A stretch of DNA of 13,021 nt from Gammaproteobacteria bacterium. Lineage in GTDB: Bacteria; Pseudomonadota; Gammaproteobacteria; Chromatiales; Chromatiaceae. Below, piece by piece: positions 6,270 to 12,956 of the stretch (its first letter is position 1; every line of letters begins with the position of its first letter). A program made the position numbers and the translations under genes. The DNA lies in contig JAUXDV010000027.1 in the NCBI GenBank assembly GCA_030620735.1, positions 1 to 13,021 on the forward strand, in the 5' to 3' direction. Under the pieces are notes generated by a model. The model was given only the letters and a program-made list of their open reading frames with translations, was not told the origin of the DNA and did no database searches.

Positions 6270-6837
6270 CCTCGATTTTTCGAATATGGGCAACTGGCCG
6301 GCTCCCGCCAAGGCGGCGCTGATGCTGTTGCTGGCGGCTTTGATTGGCGGCGCCTGGTTTTATTTTGATACCAGGGATCAGTTTGCGACGCTGGAGCGTT
6401 ACCAGAAAGAAGAGGGCGCCCTGAGGAGTGAATTTCTGACCAAGCAGGATAAAGTGCTGAACCTCGAGATCTACAAAAAGCAGCTGGAAGAGATGAAGCT
6501 GGATTTTGCAGAGATGTTGAGGCAGCTGCCTGATAAAAGCGAGATCGCCGACCTGCTCGTGGACGTTTCGCAAACCGGGCTTGCCGCCGGGCTTGAGTTT
6601 GAGCTGTTTCAGCCATTGAGTGAGCAGGAGAAAGATTTCTATGTGGAGCTTCCGATCAAGATCAAGGTCGTAGGCGACTACCATGAGTTTGGTGATTTTG
6701 TCAGCGGTCTGGCAGCCCTGCCGAGAATCATTACCATGCATGACATCAAAATCACTAAAACAGGAAAAAGAGCAGATCTGCTGATGGAGACAACCGCAAA
6801 AACCTATCGTTATATTGGTGACGGTGGTGAGCAGTGA
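6247..6837 (+). CDS. pilO: Type IV pilus assembly protein PilO
   Basis: A 196-residue bitopic inner-membrane protein. A short cytoplasmic segment containing LNNLDFSNMGNWPAPAK precedes a membrane helix at about 21-40 (ALMLLLAALIGGAWFY), a coiled coil at about 45-92 (TKQDKVLNLEIYKKQLEEMK), then LRQLPDKSEIADLLVDVS and the ferredoxin-like periplasmic domain with ELPIKIKVVGDYHEFGDFVSG, LPRIITMHDIKI and a terminal AKTYRYI, all matching the PilO family. The start can be GTG 6244 or the adjacent ATG 6247. The purine-rich AAGAAAGAG (6231-6239) spaces better to 6247. It pairs with PilN and contacts PilP. It ends in a GTGA overlap with pilP. Confidence 0.95.
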   Translation: MNLSELNNLDFSNMGNWPAPAKAALMLLLAALIGGAWFYFDTRDQFATLERYQKEEGALRSEFLTKQDKVLNLEIYKKQLEEMKLDFAEMLRQLPDKSEIADLLVDVSQTGLAAGLEFELFQPLSEQEKDFYVELPIKIKVVGDYHEFGDFVSGLAALPRIITMHDIKITKTGKRADLLMETTAKTYRYIGDGGEQ

Positions 6838-7355
6838 AGAGGCTATTCTGTATAGCCGCGATCACCCTCCTGTTGTCCGGATGCCTTGTTCAGGGAACGG
6901 ATGATTTGCGCAAATTTGTTGCCGAGGCCAAAGCGAAAGAGGGTGCGCCTGTTGAGCCATTGCCAAAGATGCCGCAGGTTGAAGTCTATGCATACACTGC
7001 TGCTGAACGTGGAGTCAGAAGTCCTTTTCTGTTAGGCGATGTTGAGCAGCAGCAGTCTGACTCGGGGGACGGCATTCGCCCTGATATCTCACGCGCCAGG
7101 GAGGAGTTGGAGCAATATCCGCTGGATGCGTTGCGCATGGTTGGTATTCTTGCGCAGGATGGTGTCACCTATGGCCTGGTGCAGTCTCAAAAGGATCGCA
7201 TGGTTTTTCGCGTCCGCCAGGGAAATTACATGGGGATGAATGATGGACGCATCAGCGGCATTTTTCAGGATCGCATCGAGTTGATCGAGATTATTCATGG
7301 CAGCCAGGGCGGATATGTTGAACGCCCGGCTTCAATAGCACTGGGGCAGAAATAG
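6834..7355 (+). CDS. pilP: Type IV pilus assembly lipoprotein PilP
   Basis: A 173-residue lipoprotein. The signal peptide ends in the lipobox LLSGC with Cys17 as the lipidated residue; Leu18 follows, and the absence of an inner-membrane retention Asp at that position does not by itself settle where it is anchored. A flexible Pro/Glu-rich linker (about 30-60) holds the segment that contacts PilN-PilO. A beta-domain at about 95-172 shows YPLDALRMVGIL, RVRQGNYMGMNDGRI and DRIELIEIIHG, the HR-type fold that binds the periplasmic domains of PilQ. The start is GTG at 6834, sharing GTGA with the pilO stop, so it is translated by coupling. It connects the inner-membrane PilMNO platform to the secretin encoded next. 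Confidence 0.95.
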   Translation: MKRLFCIAAITLLLSGCLVQGTDDLRKFVAEAKAKEGAPVEPLPKMPQVEVYAYTAAERGVRSPFLLGDVEQQQSDSGDGIRPDISRAREELEQYPLDALRMVGILAQDGVTYGLVQSQKDRMVFRVRQGNYMGMNDGRISGIFQDRIELIEIIHGSQGGYVERPASIALGQK

Positions 7356-7366
7356 CTCCTTGAGTG

Positions 7367-7395
7367 AGAGGTGAGAAAATGCATATTCCAGGTGA
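7367..7395 (+). promoter_or_regulatory. Two successive ribosome binding sites at the pilQ start
   Basis: AGAGGTGAG at 7367-7375 precedes the ATG at 7379, and CAGGTGA at 7389-7395 precedes the in-frame ATG at 7403. Both match the 16S anti-Shine-Dalgarno well and are reasonably spaced, so either start, or both, may be used. The in-frame GTG at 7364 lies upstream of the first site and is unlikely. Confidence 0.55.
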
Positions 7396-9199
7396 TATTG
7401 CAATGATACGACAGCAGAAGCGGCGGGCATGGGGGCGGCAACTCTTGCTGACAATCCTGCTGGCTGTATTCATACTGCCGCCGTTGGCTGCTCAATCGCT
7501 AACCGCTATCTCTCATCGCGTCACTCCGGAGGGGGTTGTTCGTATTGAGATCGATGCCAGTGAGCCGTTTGATACGCTGCCGGCCAGTTTCTCGACCTAT
7601 TCGCCATCAAGAATTGTTGTGGATATCGCAGGCGCCAGCGACCTCGAAAGCAAGATCTATGCAATCAATGAGGGCGGGGTTGCGAATGTGAGGATTGTCG
7701 AATCTGCAGGCCGCACCCGTGTGGTGGCTCAACTGGATAAGAAGTTGCCTTACGAGATCAGCACAGACGACAACTCCCTGGTCATCGAGATCGGCAGCCC
7801 GCAGCCGGCAGATGCAAAGGTCGCGAGCGCGCAATCAGCAGAGGCGACGGATGCAGAATCAGCCGGGGAAACAGAGGCAGAGCCGGCGTCAGAAATGCAG
7901 AGTGATTCGGGCGGCCGTCTTTCACTGAATTTCCAGGATATTGAAATTCGATCCGTATTGCAGTTGCTGGCTGATTTTACCGGCCTTAACATGGTTGTCA
8001 GCGACACGGTGGGGGGCAATATCACACTCCGCCTAAAGGATGTCCGCTGGCAGGAGGCGCTGGATATCATTCTGCAGACCAAAGGACTGACTATGCGCCA
8101 GAAGGGAAATATCATGATGATTGCGCCAACGGTCGAAGTCACTGCGCGTGAGAGGCTGGAGGCGGAGTCAAAGATCAGCCTCGAACAGCTGGCGCCGCTG
8201 CAGACAAAAATCATCAAGGTGAAATACGCCAAGGCCGAAGAGATGGCTGAACTGATGAAATCAGAGGCCAACCTGTTCCTCTCGGAGCGCGGCAGCATTG
8301 GCGTAGACAAGCGCACCAATGCAATGTTGATCCATGATGTTCCCTCCAGTATCAGAAAAATCGCAGGTCTGATCGCCAGGCTTGATCACCCTGTGCGCCA
8401 GGTGATGATCGACAGCCGCGTGGTGATAGCTACTGACACTTTTGCCAGGGATATCGGCATCCGCTTTGGCGGTCTGGGAATACCGCAAAACGGCGATACC
8501 ATTTTCGGCGCCAACGGCACCAGGAGCAATTCAGTATTGCCGGGTGTAGATGATGGCGGTATCTTTGGTGACCCAACTCGAGGGCTGGTGCCTGATTCAC
8601 TCGCGGTTAACCTTCCCGCGACTTTGGGATTTCCTGCAGGCAACGCGATCAACTTTTTTGTCGGCAAGCTGGGCTCTTACCTGATGCAGTTGGAGATCTC
8701 AGCGATGGAGCAGGAGGGCACGGCAGAGGTGGTTGCCAGTCCAAGAGTTGTGACCACCGACCAGCACCCGGCGCTGATCGAGCAGGGCACAGAGATCCCC
8801 TATTCGACATCGAATACATTTGGCGGAACCAATACCCAGTTCAAGAAGGCTGTGCTGAGTCTTGAAGTGACGCCGCATATCACGCCGGATGACAATATCA
8901 TCATGGACCTGGTGATCAAGAAGGACCGGCCGATTCTGGAATTTATTACCGGTGGCGAGCCTCCGATCGAGACCAAGAGGGTCGAGTCGACGGTGCTGGT
9001 GAGAAATGGCGAGACTATCGTCCTCGGCGGGATTTTTGAAGAGGAAAAAAGCCAGGGTAAGGACAGTGTTCCGTTCCTCGGCAATATCCCCGGTTTGGGT
9101 GTCCTGTTTCGCAGAAACAAGTCTGACAATCTCAAGCGGGAGTTGCTGGTCTTCGTGACGCCGAAAATATTGCGCCGCACGGAAGGTAGAAGATATTGA
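7379..9199 (+). CDS. pilQ: Type IV pilus secretin PilQ
   Basis: Counted from ATG 7379, a 606-residue outer-membrane secretin. A signal peptide with a basic n-region (IRQQKRRAWGR) and hydrophobic core (LLLTILLAVF) ends near PPLAA. One AMIN domain (about 43-139) should bind peptidoglycan. An acidic Ala/Glu/Ser linker (about 140-181) follows. Then come the STN/N0 domain (about 182-251, FQDIEIRSVLQLLADFTGLN), an N1-type KH-like domain (about 275-343, IIKVKYAKAEEMAELM) and the secretin core (about 405-598) with VASPRVVTTDQHPA, the VLVRNGETIVLGGIF motif and the closing VPFLGNIPGLGVLFR. It forms the multimeric pore through which the pilus exits. Many PilQ proteins are longer, with two AMIN domains; only one is seen here. 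It is the last gene of the pil operon, 23 bases after pilP. Confidence 0.97.
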   Translation: MHIPGDIAMIRQQKRRAWGRQLLLTILLAVFILPPLAAQSLTAISHRVTPEGVVRIEIDASEPFDTLPASFSTYSPSRIVVDIAGASDLESKIYAINEGGVANVRIVESAGRTRVVAQLDKKLPYEISTDDNSLVIEIGSPQPADAKVASAQSAEATDAESAGETEAEPASEMQSDSGGRLSLNFQDIEIRSVLQLLADFTGLNMVVSDTVGGNITLRLKDVRWQEALDIILQTKGLTMRQKGNIMMIAPTVEVTARERLEAESKISLEQLAPLQTKIIKVKYAKAEEMAELMKSEANLFLSERGSIGVDKRTNAMLIHDVPSSIRKIAGLIARLDHPVRQVMIDSRVVIATDTFARDIGIRFGGLGIPQNGDTIFGANGTRSNSVLPGVDDGGIFGDPTRGLVPDSLAVNLPATLGFPAGNAINFFVGKLGSYLMQLEISAMEQEGTAEVVASPRVVTTDQHPALIEQGTEIPYSTSNTFGGTNTQFKKAVLSLEVTPHITPDDNIIMDLVIKKDRPILEFITGGEPPIETKRVESTVLVRNGETIVLGGIFEEEKSQGKDSVPFLGNIPGLGVLFRRNKSDNLKRELLVFVTPKILRRTEGRRY

Positions 9200-9338
9200 T
9201 TGCTGGTGCAACCCCGATCGCAACTTTCCAATAAGTCAGTGAATATAAGTAAAATGCGATCATACACGAGGTTATTGAGAAATTTCTCCAGCTCTGAAAA
9301 AATGCTAATGAAACACGGATTTAATGAGAAATAATGTA
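9200..9338. other. Non-coding, A+T-rich region between pilQ and the palindromic repeat
   Basis: This is the first part of the 319-base gene-free stretch between pilQ and aroK. No gene and no intrinsic terminator with a T-run is visible after pilQ. CACGAGGTTATTGAGAAAT at 9265-9283 is, in reverse complement, a 16/19 match to the end of the repeat element that starts at 9339, so it looks like an inverted partial copy of that end. Its last bases belong to a perfect 12-base palindrome, GAGAAATTTCTC (9277-9288). The rest is A+T-rich and featureless. Confidence 0.5.
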
Positions 9339-9486
9339 ATATCACAATAACCCCGTGCAATGCAGCAATTATGTAGGATGCTGCTAAGCTTGCGAAGCGC
9401 ATCTGTCGAGTGAATCCACGATCGATGCGCTTCGTCCCTCAGCAGCATCCTACACCGTCTCGAACAATGCACGGACTTTTTGAGAA
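9339..9486. repeat. REP/MITE-like palindromic repeat element, copy 1
   Basis: The core is a long inverted repeat. The left arm at 9372-9403 begins TGTAGGATGCTGCT and ends GCGAAGCGCATC. The right arm at 9424-9454 is its reverse complement with a few changes (GATGCGCTTCGTCCCTCAGC onward). A 20-base loop separates them. Similarity continues outward: ATATCACAATAACCCCGTG at 9339-9357 is mirrored in degenerate form near 9466-9486. Each arm starts with GTAG and carries a GATGC/GCATC mini-hairpin, as REP sequences mobilised by RAYT transposases do, and paired opposing arms resemble a BIME. It could equally be a MITE with degraded terminal repeats. There is no coding capacity. A second copy starts at 12957. 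It occupies much of the pilQ-aroK gap and ends about 32 bases before the aroK start. Confidence 0.7.
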
Positions 9487-9518
9487 GTTACGAAATAATG
9501 TGCTGATAAAATGATCAT

Positions 9519-10037
9519 ATGAAAATACCAACAAAAATATTTCTTATCGGCCCCATGGGGACGGGTAAAAGCACTATCGGCAAGCAGCTTGCGGCTACGT
9601 TGAAGCTTGATTTTGTGGATAGTGACGCAGAGATTCAGCGCCGCACGGGTGTGGATATTCCAACCATCTTCGAGTTTGAGGGAGAGGAGGGGTTTCGCAA
9701 GCGTGAGGCGGCGGTCATCGAGGAGCTGTCACAAAAAGATCACCTGGTGCTGGCGACAGGCGGGGGCGCCGTGACGGTAGCCGGGAATCGGCGCAATCTT
9801 GCCGCACGTGGGTTTGTCATCTATCTGCAGTGTTCGACACAGCAGCAATATGAGCGTACCGCAAAAGATAAAAACCGGCCATTGCTGGACACGGATGATC
9901 CCATAGCGGCGCTGGAGCAATTGATGGAGGTTCGAGCGCCTCTCTACAATGAAATCTCCGACCTGGTTGTCTCGACCGAACAGCGCGGCGCCTCCGGGGT
10001 CGTGCGTGAGATCGTCAGCAAAATAGAATCTTTATAG
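9519..10037 (+). CDS. aroK: Shikimate kinase
   Basis: A 172-residue kinase, the usual AroK size. Walker [10 protein letters not shown] is at 11-19, the substrate-binding DSD at 34-36, Arg60 in GFRKRE, the GGGA loop at 81-84, the lid motif with Arg120 (NRPLL), and Arg139 in VRAPLYNE. It phosphorylates shikimate to shikimate-3-phosphate with ATP, the fifth step of chorismate synthesis, in the cytoplasm. [13 protein letters not shown] fits AroK better than gluconate kinase. The ATG at 9519 has no clear Shine-Dalgarno sequence. A second ATG in another frame at 9511 stops at once. The gene is 11 bases ahead of aroB, the normal aroKB operon, and follows pilQ as in many gammaproteobacteria, although here a repeat element separates them. 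Confidence 0.96.
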   Translation: MKIPTKIFLIGPMGTGKSTIGKQLAATLKLDFVDSDAEIQRRTGVDIPTIFEFEGEEGFRKREAAVIEELSQKDHLVLATGGGAVTVAGNRRNLAARGFVIYLQCSTQQQYERTAKDKNRPLLDTDDPIAALEQLMEVRAPLYNEISDLVVSTEQRGASGVVREIVSKIESL

Positions 10038-10048
10038 GGCGCCCTGTA

Positions 10049-11131
10049 ATGTCAGCAACAGCCAGGAGACTGGAGGTCGACCTGGGTGAACGCAGCTACC
10101 CGATTATTATCGGCCCCGGAATCATCTCGACTGCAGAGAGCTATAACAATTCGATTCGTTCGCAGCAGGTCATGGTGGTCACCAATGAGACGGTTGCTCC
10201 TCTCTATCTTGGCAAGGTGCTGCAGGCGCTAAGCGGGTTTCACGTCAAGCAGGTGATCCTGCCGGATGGTGAGCAGTATAAGACCCTGGACGTTCTTAAT
10301 ACGATTTTCGATGCGCTGTTGTCATCACGTTTTGACCGCAGTTGCACCCTGCTGGCGCTTGGCGGCGGTGTCGTTGGCGATATGACGGGTTTTGCAGCAG
10401 CGAGTTATCAGCGCGGCGTCGATTTTGTGCAGGTTCCCACAACATTGCTCTCCCAGGTTGATTCGTCGGTTGGCGGCAAGACCGGAGTCAATCACCCGCT
10501 GGGTAAAAATATGATCGGCGCCTTTCACCAGCCGCGTTGCGTGATTGCAGATACCGATACGCTGAATACCCTGCCTGAGCGTGAACTCTCGGCAGGTCTT
10601 GCCGAGGTCATCAAGTATGGCGTTATCAATGACCTGCCGTTTTTCGAATGGCTGGAAGCGAATATAGAACGCCTGCTGGCGCGCGACAGCGAAGCCCTGG
10701 TTTATGCGATCGAGCGTTCCTGCCGTGACAAAGCGGTGATTGTTGCCGCTGATGAAAAAGAGGCTGGACAGCGGGCGTTGTTGAATCTCGGGCATACTTT
10801 CGGCCACGCCATCGAGTCCGGAATGGGCTATGGAGTGTGGCTGCATGGCGAGGCGATTGCCGCCGGTATGGCCATGGCTGCCGATATGTCTTTTCAAATG
10901 GGATGGCTGGGTGCTGATCAGCAGGAGCGTATTCGTTCTCTACTGCTAAAAGCACATCTGCCGGTGGACCCACCAGCAGAAATCAGTGCGGAACGATTTC
11001 TCGAATTGATGTCTGTAGATAAAAAAGTGCTGAATGGTGAACTGCGTCTGGTATTATTGCGCGGCATTGGCAAAGCGGAAGTCACTGCCGATTATGCTGC
11101 TGCCGCGTTGCAGCAGACAGTCGCTGTGTAG
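10049..11131 (+). CDS. aroB: 3-dehydroquinate synthase
   Basis: A 360-residue enzyme of standard length. It converts DAHP to 3-dehydroquinate, the second step of the shikimate pathway, using NAD+ and a divalent metal. The NAD-binding part has [10 protein letters not shown] (71-80) and [15 protein letters not shown] (103-117). The conserved [20 protein letters not shown] block is at 130-149. Metal ligands by alignment to the family are Glu186 (LAEVIKYG), His249 ([10 protein letters not shown]) and His266 (WLHGEAI). All are present, so the enzyme should be active. The ATG start gives the usual N terminus, and the short gap to aroK implies one transcript. In E. coli a SPOR-domain gene (damX) and dam follow; here parA follows after 62 bases. 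Confidence 0.97.
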   Translation: MSATARRLEVDLGERSYPIIIGPGIISTAESYNNSIRSQQVMVVTNETVAPLYLGKVLQALSGFHVKQVILPDGEQYKTLDVLNTIFDALLSSRFDRSCTLLALGGGVVGDMTGFAAASYQRGVDFVQVPTTLLSQVDSSVGGKTGVNHPLGKNMIGAFHQPRCVIADTDTLNTLPERELSAGLAEVIKYGVINDLPFFEWLEANIERLLARDSEALVYAIERSCRDKAVIVAADEKEAGQRALLNLGHTFGHAIESGMGYGVWLHGEAIAAGMAMAADMSFQMGWLGADQQERIRSLLLKAHLPVDPPAEISAERFLELMSVDKKVLNGELRLVLLRGIGKAEVTADYAAAALQQTVAV

Positions 11132-11193
11132 ATCTTCGCAACCCTAATTTTTCATCGTCTATCAATGACAAAACATCTCTTCAGGAAAATAGC

Positions 11194-11961
11194 ATGGCAA
11201 TAATTCTTGCTGTCGCCAATCAAAAGGGCGGTGTGGGCAAGACCACAACATCAGTCAATCTTGCGACGGCTCTGTTTGATGAGGGTCAGCGGGTGCTGCT
11301 TGTCGATATGGATCCACAGGGCAATGCCACTACTGGCGTTGGTGTAGACAAGGATGGTCTGGAACTCTCCTGTTGTGACTTGCTGTTGAGTCAGCCGCCG
11401 CTGGCGGATGTGGTTGTTAAAACTGAGGCAGGCATTGATATCGTGCCTGCAAACAGTGATCTGACGGCCGCAGAAGTGGGCCTGATGGAGGACTCGCTGC
11501 GCGAAAAACGCCTGGACGCTGCTCTGCAGGAAGCGCGTGCTCGCTATGACTACATCCTTATCGACTGCCCGCCGTCGCTGAACATGCTGACGCTGAATGC
11601 GATGGTTGCCGCCGATCGGGTGCTTGTGCCGTTGCAAACCGAGTATTATGCGCTGGAGGGGTTGTCGTCCCTGTTGCAGACGATAGATCAGATCAGGATC
11701 AGCCGCAATTCGCAGCTCGAGGTTGATGGCCTGCTGCGGACCATGCATGATACGCGCAACCGCCTGGGCAGTGATGTCTCGGCGCAGCTCCTCGAGCATT
11801 TTGGCGATAAAGTGTATCGCACCGTGATACCGCGCAATGTGCGTCTCGCAGAGGCGCCAAGCCATGGAATGCCGGTAATGCGTTATGACAGGTCTTCGCG
11901 GGGCGCAGCAGCATATTCAGTGCTTGCCGGTGAAATCCTGAGAAGACATGGCAAAAATTGA
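11194..11961 (+). CDS. parA: Chromosome partitioning ATPase ParA (Soj family)
   Basis: A 255-residue deviant-Walker ATPase. The signature KGGVGKTT is at 11-18 (signature Lys11, P-loop Lys16), the A' region VDMDPQGNATTG at 37-48, and Walker B ILIDCPP at 121-127. LVPLQTEYYALEGL and the C-terminal RLAEAPSHGMPVMRYD are typical of chromosomal Soj/ParA. There is no N-terminal helix-turn-helix domain, which separates it from plasmid type Ia ParA. MinD is excluded by the absence of the amphipathic C-terminal helix and by the adjacent parB. It binds DNA non-specifically in the ATP form and moves ParB-parS complexes. CAGGAAA at 11182-11188 is the ribosome binding site. It forms an operon with parB, 17 bases apart. 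Confidence 0.95.
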   Translation: MAIILAVANQKGGVGKTTTSVNLATALFDEGQRVLLVDMDPQGNATTGVGVDKDGLELSCCDLLLSQPPLADVVVKTEAGIDIVPANSDLTAAEVGLMEDSLREKRLDAALQEARARYDYILIDCPPSLNMLTLNAMVAADRVLVPLQTEYYALEGLSSLLQTIDQIRISRNSQLEVDGLLRTMHDTRNRLGSDVSAQLLEHFGDKVYRTVIPRNVRLAEAPSHGMPVMRYDRSSRGAAAYSVLAGEILRRHGKN

Positions 11962-11962
11962 C

Positions 11963-11969
11963 AGGTGAG
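11963..11969 (+). promoter_or_regulatory. Ribosome binding site that decides the parB start
   Basis: AGGTGAG lies 9 bases before the ATG at 11979. A TTG at 11958 is in frame and overlaps the parA stop, but it would place this site inside the gene and add residues foreign to ParB. The ATG at 11979 is preferred. Confidence 0.6.
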
Positions 11970-11978
11970 TTTGATCGT

Positions 11979-12941
11979 ATGAGCAGTGTAAAGCGACGAG
12001 GATTGGGGAGAGGCCTGGATGCACTTCTTGGAGTGGCATCCGCAGCCCCTGATACTACTGAAACAGAACCCGGGGTCTCTTCCACGCAGAAGAAGGCCGC
12101 AGAAACTCAGAGCGGGGTTGTTTCTGAAGTTAATGCCTCCGCCGGTGCCGCGACAACTGCGGCGGCTGGCCAGAATCAACTTGGTATTGATTTAATCAGG
12201 CGCGGACGCTTTCAGCCGCGCAGAAACTTTGATGAAGAGAAGCTCCGTGAGTTGGCTGACTCGATAGCCGCGCAGGGGGTCATCCAGCCCATTGTTGTGC
12301 GACCGGTCAACGATCACTACGAGATCATCGCAGGAGAGCGCCGCTGGCGGGCAGCCCAGCAGGCCGGACTGGATGAGATTCCGGTAGTGATTCGTGAGGT
12401 TGATGATCAGGCAGCCATGGCGATGGCGCTGATTGAAAATATACAGCGAGACGATTTGAATCCGCTTGAAGAGGCGGATGCGTTGCAGCGACTGCTGAAC
12501 GAGTTTTCATTGACCCATCAGCAAATTGCACAGGCTGTGGGAAAGTCGCGTACAACAGTGACTAATCTGCTGCGTTTGATCGAACTCGAGGCGGATGCCA
12601 AGGGGCTGCTGGAGCAGGGCAAGCTGGAGATGGGACACGCGCGCGCCATTCTTGGATTGAAAGGTGCGCAGCAGTCAGATGCGGCGTCCAGGGTGGTGCG
12701 CTCGGGACTCTCGGTGCGCGAAACAGAGAAGCTGGTGCGGCGTCTGCAGGGGCTGGAGGCAAAGCCTGCGTCTGCAGCAGAGAAGAGCGTCGACCCGAAT
12801 ATTCGCTCGCTGGAACAGCAGTTGTGTGACAAGCTTGGAGCCATTGTCAAGTTGCAATCCGGTGCAAAAGGAAAAGGCAGACTGGTCATCAGCTATAATT
12901 CGCTGGAAGAGCTGGACGGTATCCTGGAGCATATCAATTAG
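11979..12941 (+). CDS. parB: Chromosome partitioning protein ParB (Spo0J/Noc-type CTPase)
   Basis: A 320-residue protein. The N-terminal KRRGLGRGLDALLG (5-18) is the conserved motif that stimulates ParA ATPase. A low-complexity Ala/Thr/Ser/Glu linker of about 50 residues follows (19-67). The ParB/Srx CTP-binding domain shows FQPRRNFDE (78-86), GERRWRA (119-125) and ENIQRDDLNP (153-162). A helix-turn-helix follows at about 178-200 (LTHQQIAQAVGKSRTTVTNLL). A C-terminal dimerisation region (about 270-320) ends in LVISYNSLEELDGILEHIN. By family knowledge it loads at parS, slides as a CTP-dependent clamp and recruits ParA for origin segregation. The core motifs favour ParB over Noc, which also lacks a ParA partner. 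The linker is of typical length. The gene follows parA directly; no perfect parS was seen in the window. Confidence 0.95.
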   Translation: MSSVKRRGLGRGLDALLGVASAAPDTTETEPGVSSTQKKAAETQSGVVSEVNASAGAATTAAAGQNQLGIDLIRRGRFQPRRNFDEEKLRELADSIAAQGVIQPIVVRPVNDHYEIIAGERRWRAAQQAGLDEIPVVIREVDDQAAMAMALIENIQRDDLNPLEEADALQRLLNEFSLTHQQIAQAVGKSRTTVTNLLRLIELEADAKGLLEQGKLEMGHARAILGLKGAQQSDAASRVVRSGLSVRETEKLVRRLQGLEAKPASAAEKSVDPNIRSLEQQLCDKLGAIVKLQSGAKGKGRLVISYNSLEELDGILEHIN

Positions 12942-12956
12942 GGATACTGTTTAGTC

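Noticed and set aside
8800..9402. 200-residue minus-strand frame running from the repeat element into pilQ
   Set aside because: Most of it is antisense to the secretin core and the rest reads through A+T-rich repeat sequence; no family features.
11251..11865. 204-residue open frame on the minus strand inside parA
   Set aside because: It is antisense to a clearly recognised gene, the product is rich in His/Arg/Gln as expected of a shadow frame, and no recognisable domain or ribosome binding site is present. Similar long minus-strand frames at 10325-10897, 7750-8319 and 6202-6741 were dropped for the same reason.
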